From assembly GCA_036872755.1 (NCBI GenBank), contig JAVHNS010000019.1, forward strand, positions 1-64,000: a stretch of DNA of 64,000 nt, in the 5' to 3' direction. The notes below the pieces were generated by a model. That model worked only from the letters and a program-made list of their open reading frames with translations, was not told the DNA's origin and made no database searches. How positions within the stretch are numbered: the first letter of the stretch is position 1; each line of letters begins with the position of its first letter. The position numbers were made by a program, and so were the translations under genes. Positions 26,847-38,600 of the stretch are shown in pieces. The DNA is from Orbilia blumenaviensis (Eukaryota; Ascomycota; Orbiliomycetes; Orbiliales; Orbiliaceae).

Positions 26847-28916
26847 TCAATTACTATCATTAGTATTTTGCAATGCCTGCTGATATCTTGCTAAAGCTGT
26901 TTTAATGGCATTTTCCTGGGGCGCAATGACTTTCTTCACAAGTGTACGACCTCTCTCGTTTGAGAATTTCCCGCTACCTCTTGCCCGTTTCCGATCGGAA
27001 TCGCCGCGCCCTGTCTCACTAATAGACTTTTCCTTTTCTTCTGCAGACGAGGCGATGGTTTCTATTCTTTCGAGCGACCGACTGAGGGAGTTAGCCATGC
27101 TCCTGATTTCAGCTATCCTTTTGGAGTTTCCGGAAAAAAAGGCACCCCAGAAATGCCGTAAAAATTCGGTGGAGGTAGCATGTGTTAATAGTAGTTGATC
27201 CCAAATCTGGGGATCGGGGGTTGAGATACTCCATAGTTTACCCGGCATTTGGGTGCGCCGGGTAGCCAGTATCGAGGATATATGAGTAGACGCAGCTCTT
27301 AGAGCTGGTGTGTTATCGCCATAGTCCCCTTGATTAGGGAGATCGATGGGCTGAGCCGTGGAGTGATGGGCCGGCTCACAATTCACGGGCCTGCAGCTTA
27401 GACTTTTATGACTTGCTGTATTTTGATACAGGGCTGACAGTATTTCGAGGCCAGCAGTATCTGGGTCTAAGAGCTCCCCAGGGTCAAAGTGGGATCTTAC
27501 ACTGAAGAATTGTCGGTGATCCCTGACGTTGAGAAGTATGTTATTTTGCCGTGAGTCGTTCTGGAGATCACGGAGTTTCGTCTCGAGGATACTCGAGGAG
27601 CTGGGTTCATGCCCATCAACCAGGTCGACACTAATAACCCCGTAAGCCTTTTCTGTGAATGTTATGATGTAGGCATCCCTAAACTCTAACATACGGATTG
27701 ACAGCGTCGAGAAGTTTTGAGCTAAGATTGTTCAATGTGCGAATTATTGGGACGTTTTCAATTTTATTTGGCCGCATTGTTAGATCTGGTCGGTTTCCTT
27801 GCTTCTGCGACATGTGAGCTCCGGAGAACCATTCCTCGGCGAGGAGCAACATACCTGGCTGTGGTTATCCTCGTTACCGCTGATATCGATGACATGTGGC
27901 ACGCGCAGCTGGGATCCAGGACCACTGCCTAGGTCTTGAGCAGGGATTTTAAGTAGGTTTCTTGGGTTAACTTATTGATGCTTATGGGTCTTACCGAGCC
28001 CCCCAACCTTCAGATAGGGGTCCAGAATGTCATCGTGCGAGTCAGTGGGTACCAATTTTTCCCCTTTTAGCTTTTTATAGAGCTTGCTGAGAAAGAATCG
28101 TCGCCAAAACTCATCCTCCCGAAGTTTTGGCACGACTTCATCGTAAACTTTCCGGATGATAGGGTGCTGTTCAAATATCGTATGTATTTGGTCTCGGGAT
28201 AAACTCACGCGCACAACAGAATCCTCAGTCTTGGGCTTTATTGTAGCTAGTACATTGTAGGATCCTCGAATCTGGGCCTGTTCCACTGCATAGGCTCTCA
28301 AAATGTGTATACGAGTTGACCAAAATTGCACCGGTGTCATACCGCCGGAAATGACAGCCTCGTGGAACTTCTTTTGCAAACTTGGAGATGCCGAGAGGAC
28401 GGCCTGTTGTAGAGACATATCTTCTTGAAGCTCGTGATCTGTTTTATTCCTGGTGACTTTAGTAGGCTTTGTGTCCGGACCCGTTGGGTCATCCCTTGCC
28501 TCAGCGGAGGAGCCCGCATCCGGCGCAGGTGCCGACTTTAAGATCTGGATGGCGGTTGTAAGGGCGGTTTTGAAAATAGAAGCCTCATCGGGAGAACCGG
28601 GGAAGGTGAAGATGTAAGGATCCACGGTGCCCTCAGTCGGCTGCTGAACGGCCACCCTCAGCATTATCTTCGCAGACTTTGGTGGAGTCGCTTGGAGACC
28701 TGGCAGGGAAAACACACGTGCTAGTCAGGATGGAGTCCAGCTTTCCAAAATACATGAGGGCCAGTTGAACGAACCTGTGATCGAGTCAACGGGGATGATG
28801 ATTGCAGCCCCTGCGCCTGGTGACCCCGGCCGCCAGGTGAGGTTCTTGCCGTCTGCGTCTAGGGAAATCTCCCCGTCCTTCTTCTTGTACAAAGCAGGGG
28901 CTTTGACTGCAGACAT
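26847..28916 (-). CDS. tfb1: TFIIH core subunit Tfb1 (p62 homologue)
   Basis: General transcription and nucleotide-excision repair factor subunit acting in the nucleus as part of core TFIIH. The 604-residue product starts with a PH-like domain (ALYKKKDGEI..., residues about 1-110), the p62 module that binds acidic activators and repair factors. BSD-type repeats follow (about 150-290, with FWSTRI and FWRRFF), then the Tfb1-specific middle (GNRPDLTMRPNK, about 320) and a C-terminal helical region (WDQLLLTHATSTEFLRHFW...) ending in a Lys/Arg-rich and Ala-rich tail. Five exons read from the right: 28916-28775, 28699-27995, 27928-27855, 27804-27695, 27630-26847. All introns are short GT-AG and keep the frame. 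The start shares a 333-bp divergent promoter with the gene at 29250. The length fits fungal Tfb1. Confidence 0.93.
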
Positions 28917-29249
28917 TCCGGGTGCAAGGCAGACTGTTTGGTGCTCAGGTTGAGCGATCGCGATGCATCAATTGCGGAGGTCGTTGGGACTGTGGAAGGT
29001 GATGGTGGTGGTGGTGGTGGTGGTGATGATTCGGTACTCAGTAGCATAATTTAGATGGAAGGACGACGTGGAGAAGTTATGCCGAGTCGCCATCGTGCCG
29101 GGTTATCGTGAGTTGCTTTTTCCCTGGCGCATGTTCCAGCCTGAACATCATCACCGGCGTCATCATCACTATCGCCATCGCCATCGCCATCCCATGCCAC
29201 CAAGCATACTAATTCTCGCCTCACTACCCCCCCGGCGGCCTTGTACATT
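28917..29249. promoter_or_regulatory. Divergent promoter between tfb1 and the gene at 29250
   Basis: Only 333 bp separate the two start codons, so both promoters must lie here or overlap the coding ends. It contains a GGT trinucleotide tract (about 29000-29025) and a CATCGC-type tract (about 29155-29195). No clear TATA box is seen. Confidence 0.6.
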
Positions 29250-31705
29250 ATGTCATTCCTCCGCGCTCTCAGCAGCGACTCTTTGAGCAGCAGCTCAAGG
29301 TCGGGTGCAAACCAGACACAATCCTGTAAGCTCCCTTGCTTGAGAAACCATGGCCAAACTTCTGGGCTTGTCTAAACCCTTCTAACATTGACTATCTGTG
29401 ACTCTGGCCTTTTCTGTTTGTAGTCACATCAAATAGTTCCTCGACAAACAACCATAACACTCATCCCCAAACCAACCAGGCTCCCACGACCGGAGGAGGG
29501 GGAGGGGGAGGGGGACATCGGCGTCATCATGCTAAGGCATTGCTTCATCCGATGTCCCTTCTGCTTCGTCGACGGTCAGGCCAGTCGAACCACGGAATCA
29601 GCGAGCCGCCGTCCGGAACCTACGGCCTTGCCCGAGACTTACCTGACGATTTTGACCCGGGGATAATTTATGGCACTCGGCACCCTGACTGGTCGTTCCC
29701 TCGTAGATCCGCCCCCACTCCTACCCAGAGTATACTACGACCCGAGAACCGGGTTCAAGGAAATCCGCTTACTTCAGGTTTGTGAAGATGTAGGGATTTG
29801 TGTTCTTAAGACACTACTGTTCTAACGACTTGGTATATACACATGGGATAAAGGCACTGGAAGTTCTCCACGAACCAAAGATCCAGTTACCGAGAATACT
29901 CACTCGCGCAAAAGACAAGCTTTTTTTACAGAGCATTTCAGCGATTTAGATACCGATAGCCGTCCCAGGCGACCCGAGCAGGATTTGGGGGATGTTCAAC
30001 CATGCTTGGCAGAGACTCTGGGGGTTCCGAGCGCTAAGGCGGATATAAGAGGACATGCTGTGGGAGGCAATGCAACAAGACCGATATCCGTGTTGAAGGA
30101 AGATGTCACAGAAAACGGTATAAACCCGCCCGAGGACCAAAGTTCACGGACTGTGGAAGACGACCTGGCTCAAGGACAGTTAGTTGCGGGAGATAACAAT
30201 GACGTCGAAGAACCCTCGTCGAATCCCGCAACTCGGTATTCGGATATCTCACTAGATCCCCTCCACAACAGCTCTCGCTTCAGCTTTGAGGCGAGTAGTG
30301 CCGCAGAGTCTGTCCGCGGCGAGGAGCTTACGCTATCAGAAAATATCATTCAGAAATCGTGCGTAATCCGTTTGATGGCGGCGCTGTATCCTCCCTAACT
30401 AAACTAATATCTTCCACCGTAACAAGACAGTATCGACCTCATATCGATGGCCGGCGGCGTTCCTATGATTCTATATCCTTCAATAGTGATGATATTAACT
30501 CGATTACTTCCGAGGACCTCCGCGATGAGGATGGGGATGGGTTCACCGCGACTTTTTCCGACTTCCCCCAAAACATTGCCCCCCCTCCAGGATTTGAGAA
30601 TGTCGTTGTCGATGCTTTGGAAAATGCCCGTCGATTACATCAAATAGGGGTGCAAGAACAGAGCGATGATAACCCACCGCCGACAAGCCCGAGTGATGCT
30701 AGCGTAGGCTCTAGTGAAATAGGAGTCAACGGTAGCACGACGGAGGAGGAGGGGGAGGGGGAAGAGGGAGGGGGGAGGGAAGAAGAATTCGATAGCAACT
30801 ACTCCCCTCACTGCCCACCCTTCATAAACCCCCCAGGGTCCGTCCTCCACGGGCTTGTCACTTGGGACTCTCAGGGAGTCGCGCCTCTAGCTGCCTACGA
30901 AAACAGCGAAGAACAAAGCTCTCCCATTCTGACATTCCACAATATATTCCAGACAGCAGCCCAAGGGGTAAACGAATATGACTCAGGATCCCCTTCATCA
31001 TTCTTAGGAGTTCAGTCACTCCAACAGTCTAGATATAACGCCGAATTCATTGATGAGGAGACCGGAATTGGGGATGAAGAGGATATGATAGCGGAAGCCA
31101 ATAGAGATGCACTCGCATATGATAGCGACGGGTGGTATGGCCAGGAGTTCGACTTTTACCCCAGCTCGTCTACCAATAGTACATACCTAGCCGGGGGTTT
31201 CTTCGGTATCGATCTCCCCAAGCCCGGGTTCATTCGGAACCCATCCTTAACACCAATTAGCGAGCGGTCAGAAGGCTCTCTCCGAAACTCCTTAAGCATT
31301 ATTAACCCGGGCTCTATACCAAACGGAGGGGTGTCGGCAGGTCCTCTGAGCACGGCATTATTTACGGAACTAGCTAAAAGCGAACAATTAAGTTGTGACG
31401 AGACGACCCTAAGTCAGCTACAACTTCTTGGGGGTTCCAAGCACACGGACGAAACCGTGAAACACTTGACACTAATATCCTCGAACGCTTCCGTTGGGGC
31501 TCCGGCGACTAGTCTGTTTGACGGCTCGAGAGCCTCCGTCCCTCCAGCGGACCAGCCCCCCTCTTCTGGCTTCGATGAGTCTATTTGCCACCACCCTGGG
31601 GACATCAGTACGTCATATGTCCACGATACTGATCTGGGATGGGTGATGGAGAAACGCAGGGGTGGCGAATTAATCCAGCGGGAATTGGTCCAAGGTGCGG
31701 TATGA
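29250..31705 (+). CDS. Hypothetical acidic, low-complexity protein (not recognised)
   Basis: About 737 residues starting MSFLRALSSDSLSS, with a poly-Gly/His stretch (about residues 57-69), a run of Asp/Glu/Ser-rich segments (including a Glu/Gly-rich stretch encoded near 30735-30785) and no transmembrane segment. The motifs SRFSFEAS and YDSDGWYGQEFDFYP stand out. I do not recognise a domain; it looks like a largely disordered regulatory protein, and I assign no function. Proposed exons: 29250-29325, 29424-29777, 29854-30362, 30431-31705. The last intron is supported by GTAATC and an internal CTAAC branch motif, but an alternative (30295-30353) also restores the frame. The start was chosen because it opens a frame that splices cleanly. 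It is divergent from tfb1 and convergent with the transporter gene. Confidence 0.75.
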
Positions 31706-31918
31706 TAAGATGACCAGGCTTGCTTACTTTCCTTGGCTACCTATTCCGCCTGTGTAATTACCTATGCTGCCTTACTCATTCTCAGATTTAACACCTCATT
31801 TCGAGCACTTGTAAAGTCTAGTTGGAAAGATATACCAAAAAACGGGTAATTGACTAAGCAACAGGGCATTAAAATGTCAATGGGAGAGATCATGCTCCCA
31901 TAGAGTATCGATAAATTG

Positions 31919-34179
31919 TTACATCCCTTCACTAGTATCCAATGCAATCCTTCGAGCCTTAACATGAACCACTCGACCCCCAAATCCGATTCCTAGAGCC
32001 GCAATAGCTGCGACGCAAGATATGGCTGCTTGGAATACTAGCGCACGCCTCATATTACCCGTTTGACTATCAGTCAAGGCCGTCATAGAAAGAATGAATA
32101 CCGCCCCTAGGAGTTGGCCTCCGGACCAGAGTATTGTCGATGTGATCTCCGGCGAGACGGGGTGAGTAATCTCCACGATAAACTCGAGAGAAAGTGGTAG
32201 TAGAGAGAATGATGCGGCCCCAAGGAACGCTAGGACAACATATGGTGGGGCTAACGAGCCGCTTGTTGGTGCGAATATGAGACCAATATCTACGGAGGGT
32301 TAGTATGATGGAATAAAGAACAGGATAGATACAGAGTCGGGCTGACTTACAGCATATGGAGATGACAGGGACAAGTATTCGAATCGCAAGGAGGAATGTA
32401 TGGGAGCGATCAATTATGGGGGATACCACCGCTGACCTATTACAGTAAGCACTTGACTAGCGAGAACGGGGTGCGATCTGACCGTACGCAAGTAAACCCA
32501 CAACGATAAGAATGGCCCCGCCAATCCCAGCTTCGTTCTCAGAATACCCATATGGTTCCAAAATCTAAACAACGGCAGTCTGTAAATACTCGAACCTATG
32601 CCCGTTCGATATACTATGATGTGGAACTTACTTGGTTAAGCAATGAGCTGCTTGCGTTGAAAAATCCGACGAGAATGGAAAACTACTTAGTATGCGTTAG
32701 CAAAGCCTAAGCCGAAGGATTCTTTATGGTGTGTAGCTACAATTAACTTTGTGCTTACCATGATGAATATCAGCCAAAATTCCAAGGATCTTAACACCCG
32801 TGGGAAGGCGGATTTGAATGGGAGCTTTTCCTGTGCTGAGGAAGGGCATGGAGGAGTCGGTGGCTTCCCATGTACGAAAAAAACTGGCGCTGTTACTGCA
32901 GTGGTCTGGTATTTTCAAGTATTAGAGCCGCCCCCTCGGGTTGATAACATGGTACAAGCTAGTGGCCAGCGCTTGCTTACTATTATCGCGATGTAAAGAA
33001 GCATGTTGGGTATATCGCTAGTAGAGATTATTAGCATATGCTCTGCTATATTCAGGCCATTTCTCTTACCTGGGCTGAGAAACAAGGAAGGGATCGATTA
33101 ATTGGCCCAACTAATATATCGGAATACCGAGTTGTTTAGAAAAATACTTTCAGACGGCGATACGGATGCACTGCAGCCTTGGGAGGAACATACCGCAGCC
33201 CCGAGGGGGTTACTCAATGAAACGAGCGCATTGGCAGTGATTCGCTGGTTTGAAGTGAACCAGAGATCGCTATAGTAAGCGGGGGCACTTAATACAAACG
33301 GTTGTCCAAATCCTGTAGGTGTGCAAAGAAGAGATGAGTGGGAGAGTTCGCAGGATGAAGCGATACTATCAATACGGCAAGAATGCAGTGCCTGGAACTC
33401 AACATGCAAAAAAGTGGTGCTGGATCATGATCAACCGACCTATGAGGATTTGCCCGACCATAACCACGGGAAAGTGGCCCCCTTCAGAACTGCCAATTCT
33501 GGCTCCAATGAAGCGCAACCAAACACCGGTTACGCTAAACCCGGCAGCGAAAAGCAAGGCCGCCCGAACTCCAAAATGTCGAAGCGAGTAGATAACCACT
33601 CTGCCGCAATTAGATAATTACAACAAATCAGCAAGTTCCTGAAAGGGTAGCGGATTTCATGAACAACCTACGGGCTCATGCAAATGTATGCCAGAAATAT
33701 GACAGTAGATAACCAATTAACGGAAGAGGCTTTTTGTAGACGAAAAAAGGTTTGTGTGGATGTTGAAACTGGTGCAAAGGTGATCCACCTGTGATGCATA
33801 TGCGTATTCCATGACGGGAAATATGAATTAGCCAAGTCCAAGGCTCCGAGAACCGACGCATGCTGCTGAACCAAGCGCTCGAGTAAGTACTAAGTAAGTA
33901 CTCGAGCACTTGGTAGGCTAAAGGAAAGAGGGGGAGGAAAATCGGAAGATGGAGAATGACCACATACCCCCAACTAATCATGATGTTCATCAGCATCAAC
34001 GTGGCCAGCCCCACCCATCGTCGGCGGTACACACGATATATTGCCGCTTCAGCGAACGAGAAATCCCGAGTAACTATCTGCTGGACGCTTGTATCATCAT
34101 ACCCTGGGGCTGTAGCGTTTTTGGAATCCGTTTTCGGGTCTGGCTCGGGGGCAGTCAGCCGGGGAGGAGAAGGAGACAT
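31919..34179 (-). CDS. MFS transporter, FLVCR (haem/choline exporter)-like family
   Basis: A 472-residue integral membrane protein of the major facilitator superfamily, resembling FLVCR-type transporters. After a Pro-rich N-terminus come [16 protein letters not shown] (first helix), [15 protein letters not shown], a [12 protein letters not shown] loop of MFS motif-A type, and [16 protein letters not shown], typical of the family. The second half has a cytosolic loop ([18 protein letters not shown]) and further hydrophobic helices ending in a basic tail. The substrate in fungi is unknown; FLVCR proteins in animals move haem or choline. Eleven exons from the right: 34179-33968, 33788-33672, 33600-33440, 33312-33194, 33110-33070, 33017-32981, 32905-32759, 32682-32632, 32564-32483, 32431-32351, 32289-31919. 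Every junction is GT-AG and the frame is kept throughout, so the gene appears intact despite fragmented single-frame reading. Confidence 0.87.
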
Positions 34180-35607
34180 CGTTGGTTATATTGGCATATA
34201 GGAGAACCCGTCCCCCTTTGCGTTTTGTTCTGGTGAAAGTCGGAGAGTTAGAGCGATGAATGATGATGCCAGCATCAGAGCACCCAGACAGACCCTGGCA
34301 TGTCAGGACGGCCGCCCCCCCTTCGATTGGAATTGAGGTGCGAATGTGCGGTTAAATTAATGACAGGCATATGAACCTCGGTAATATTTTATTGATCGTG
34401 AAGTTAATTCCAGATGACCATGCGACAGCAACCTATGCATGACCATCATACATACCCATCGCTTAACTAAGTCGGAACCTACCTACCTACCTACCTACAT
34501 ACTTACCTCTTACTCAGAATGGCGGATGCAATATGGAGTAATGTTAAGTACTTACATGCGCATGCTACCTAGTATCACTGCATGTAGTAACTAGAAGATA
34601 CATGGTACCTAGGTAATAAGCACCTGTGACTTATACGTATCCATTTGCGTAGAACATCAATGTTATCTATATGGAATTGGATGGGGATGGTCATCCTAGC
34701 CAGTTTTAGCAGGTGCGAGTGGGTACTGATATCTGATTCAATACCTACTAAGAGGTACTTTACATATATATGCACGGATGCACGGATGCGCACACATGCG
34801 ATTGGGCATTGATCTAACCCAGCGGAAGACAATGCAACTCTGGTCGAAATCCATGGTATCCAAGTTAGCCCTCGTATTATAATTGGCTCAGAGCAGTGTG
34901 CATTGTCCTTTTTTCGGTATAGCCTCGTCGCGATACAACTCGGGAGGAGAAAAAAAAGCTGTTGCCGCTGGATGCTCCGCAATGTGTTGGACCTATGCGT
35001 AGGTACTAGTTAGGTCCACTCCACTAGTTAGGCCAACACGTGCACCAAAAGGCTGATCGATTCGATTGTGTTGATGCTTGCTTACCTACCTACCTATCAC
35101 CCCACGGCGCGACAGTCGGCGTGCGTTGCGACCATTGCATTGTCAATGTTCCAGATGTTCCCCACGCAACCCATTTCTAGCCGCTTATCTAAGGAACGAC
35201 TGTCTACCCGATAGGTATCTAGGTACCTACCTGGGTAGCACTGACCTACCTACTTACCTATCTGGGCAGGTATCTAGCTTACATAGGTACTGTACTTACG
35301 TACTTAATTACCCCAGTAACTTGGAGGGAAGTTAGCTCATGACATACCTCCTCTTGCTTCAATATCCTACCGCAGAAGTGAGTACTTCCCCATCCAATGG
35401 CTCAGGTACCTATTGCCTGCTCCATAGCTAGCCCTTTACTCCTAAGCCTTCAAGTAGGTACCTAAAATATATATACTGACTGACTGACTTATACCCCCAA
35501 CAGTCCCAACTCGAGCGCTTATAACTTCCACAGGAGACCAACCCCCCACCACATCGTGAATCCGTTGTTTTACTCCTAGCTCACTCCAAGACAGTCCTTA
35601 CTTAAAG
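34180..35607. promoter_or_regulatory. Divergent intergenic region with TACC/GGTA repeats
   Basis: 1.4 kb between two divergent starts (transporter and blm10). It contains clusters of ACCTACCT/TAGGTACC words (about 34480-34510, 35080-35097, 35205-35300, 35450-35465), the same words found in most other intergenic spaces here. No coding frame with supporting features is seen. Confidence 0.6.
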
Positions 35608-38600
35608 ATGGACCAAAGGTTCTTAGATAGCTTGAGTCTGCATTTGGGAGCTTCGGTCGATGGCGTTCAGGATATCTCTCGGACCACCACACCTGGCCCG
35701 GGCTGGCAGGATGAGAGCGATGACGAGATTAAACTCCCAAGGCAACGTCAACGGACCTTCCCGTACACCCAGCATCTCCCTTACGAGTGCGAGACCGATG
35801 AGACGCGTCTTCGGAACTTAGATGAAATTGTAAAGCGGTTATACATAGCCATCGAAGCGGGAGATTTTGCCCCGGGGGCTTTACACTGGACAAGGGAGCT
35901 AAGATCATGGCTTCAAATGAAGTTCGACCTCCCGCGTCATACCAGGGCCAAGCTCGTCAAGTTGTTCTACAACCTTGCGCTGTCGCGGGGCTTGACGCTC
36001 TCTGTTTCCGAGAGGTTCGCCAGCATGTTTATGTTACTCACAAAGTATGTACTCGCCATGTTTCTTCTTCTTCTTCTTCTTCTTCTTCTTCTTCTTCTTC
36101 TTCTTCTTCTTTTTTTTTTTCATTCGTGGATCTGCTAGAACTAATAGTCGATCATAGGAGAAAACATTATCTGAAACCTGGTCATGACTTGTATCTCGAC
36201 TGGTACCCGCTCTACCGGGAACTTAAGATCTTTATTCTACCGCAGGAAACTGGATTCATCAATACTACGCATGTCAAGCGGAATATCAGAACGCTAACGA
36301 AGATGTGTACCTTCTGCCAGCTGTACACGAGCCCAGCTGAGATACCTCGGATGCTTGAGGAGTTTTTGCCTTACGTTGGTCGCCAACGCCAGCCAATTCG
36401 TGACGAGCATAGAAGCTAATTCCTTATATCCAGTATAGCTTATCTCATCCCGAAGGTGCTTTCGTTGTAGTCGGGCTTCTGAACTTATTGATGCCCACTA
36501 CACCACCCCCACCTGCTTTCCTAGATGGGCAACCTGAAACCTATTTGCCAGGTTCGTCGGAAACTCAATCAACTGATATCACAATCTCCCATGTCTCTAA
36601 CTAGATGGTAGGGCTTTTCCATATCTGGGCGTTGGGCAGCCGCTCTCGGGTGTTTGATGTTAATTTTCTGGATCTTTTGTCACGGCTGGCCCGCGACTCC
36701 CTACCGGCTCGCCATATCCAGTTTGGAGCCTACGGTCTATTTACTAAGGAACAATCGGCGACAATATTCACCGCCGTACTTCGCCTTCTTGAAATACCTG
36801 TTGGCCAAGCCTCGAGTCCATACAGCCCCATAGTCGATATCGGTGCCGGATTAGCCGCTACACTGGAAAAAGATCCCAAGAAACACCCTGTTGCCCACCA
36901 TATCGCACGATGGGTCGTTATGTCGCTTTCACCCCACGCTCTTGCAGGTGGTGGCTCAATACTTGAGAGCCTGGAAGCTTTGATACAGGCCGTCGAGACG
37001 TTCTTTCACCCGTCTAACAACGGGAACTGGACTAAAACCCTCTCCCAGTTAGCTTATTATCTATCCGACTTTTTCGTCATGCGGTGGAATAGGGAACAAA
37101 GTGGGGAGATGGATATACCGGAAGACCGACTGTTGACCCCAGCATTAAAGCGAAGGTTTGTTCTTTTGCTTAGGGAAGCAGTTTTTATGGGGATTTATTC
37201 AAAAAGCGGAACGGCAATGAATTTCGCAATGCAGTCTTTACAAAGTCTTGCCTTCCTAGAACCAGATCTCATAGTCCCAGGCTCTCTTCAACGGATTTAT
37301 CCAGCAATGCAAGGACTTGTCGAAGTCCATCGAACAACTTCGTCCTTGAGGGCTCTGCAGGTGCTATCCAGTATAATAGTCCGACACAGGGGTTACCGAG
37401 TTCACACCACTACGTTGTTATCGCTCGCTCTTCCAGGTATTGATGCAAATGATTTGGATAAAACATTACAGACCCTGGCATTTATACAATCCGTTGCATA
37501 TAACGTACCGTTTCACGACCTCAGCCGTACATCCGAAAATCCGGGGGTACCCGAAGGCGAAATGGCCCTGGAATGGATTCAGAAGCAAGTTGAAGCACTT
37601 GAAGCAGGCGACCTTGAAAGTTTTGCCGAGTATAGCATCCACACGGAAGCGGAGGACGCAGATTTGCTCAAGTCGTCTACATGTGGGTTCAACGAATTCA
37701 TCTCATCATTTCTCGACCGTGTTTTCACGCTTCTCGAGAACTTGCCCGATGTTTCTCGTGTCAGAAGTGGATCACCGGAAGAGGCAATTGTCAACACTCT
37801 ACCTTCAACTTTCCTTCCATTGTTGGCGGCGCTATCCCCCCCTCTGTACGACTTGGCTTTGGAAAAAATTGCACATTTCGTGGGAAATCATGTAATACAC
37901 CAAGCCCGCGATGCTATGGCGTTTATATGCGATGCGCTGTGCAAGGTTAATCCCGAGAAGGCGCTTAAACGCCTGTTGCCATTGTTAATATCAGGAATAA
38001 AAGGTGAAATCGAAGAAAATGGGGCAGCTTCGACAAGGCACAGCGGTGCGGATGTCCTTCCACGAGACCGCGCATTGGTCTGGTATGTCACGATATTGAG
38101 TATGTGTGTGGTTCATGTTGGATCAGCGCTGCTGGCCTATACTACGGAACTGCTTGATATCACGGATTTTATGCAGAAAAGATGCAAGGGGATACCCGCA
38201 GTGCACGTGTCGAATCTTATCCACCACCTTCTATTAAGCTTGACACTTACCTACACTAACGATTTCGCCTTGAATGAGCCCGCTGATAGTGAAATTGGTT
38301 AGTAGCCCCGTCAATAGCGGTTGAATTCTTACTAACGCCTTGACAGGAGTCGAAACTTGGGGGAAAGTAGTGGAACCACAAAACCTTCATATTAAATGGC
38401 ATGTCCCAACAGAAGAAGAGATCCGTTTGGCGGCACGGATATTTGAGAAATTGTCTAAAAATGCCCTCGAGCGCTTAGATCAGCTTATCAGTGACGACTC
38501 TGGTTCTAAGCGGGATGGTGTTGGGAAAGAGTGGTCGGATGATGTTTCAAGAAACCTCGTGCTGGTCAGGCTTCTATTATCTGGCATCGCTTCCTTGGTT

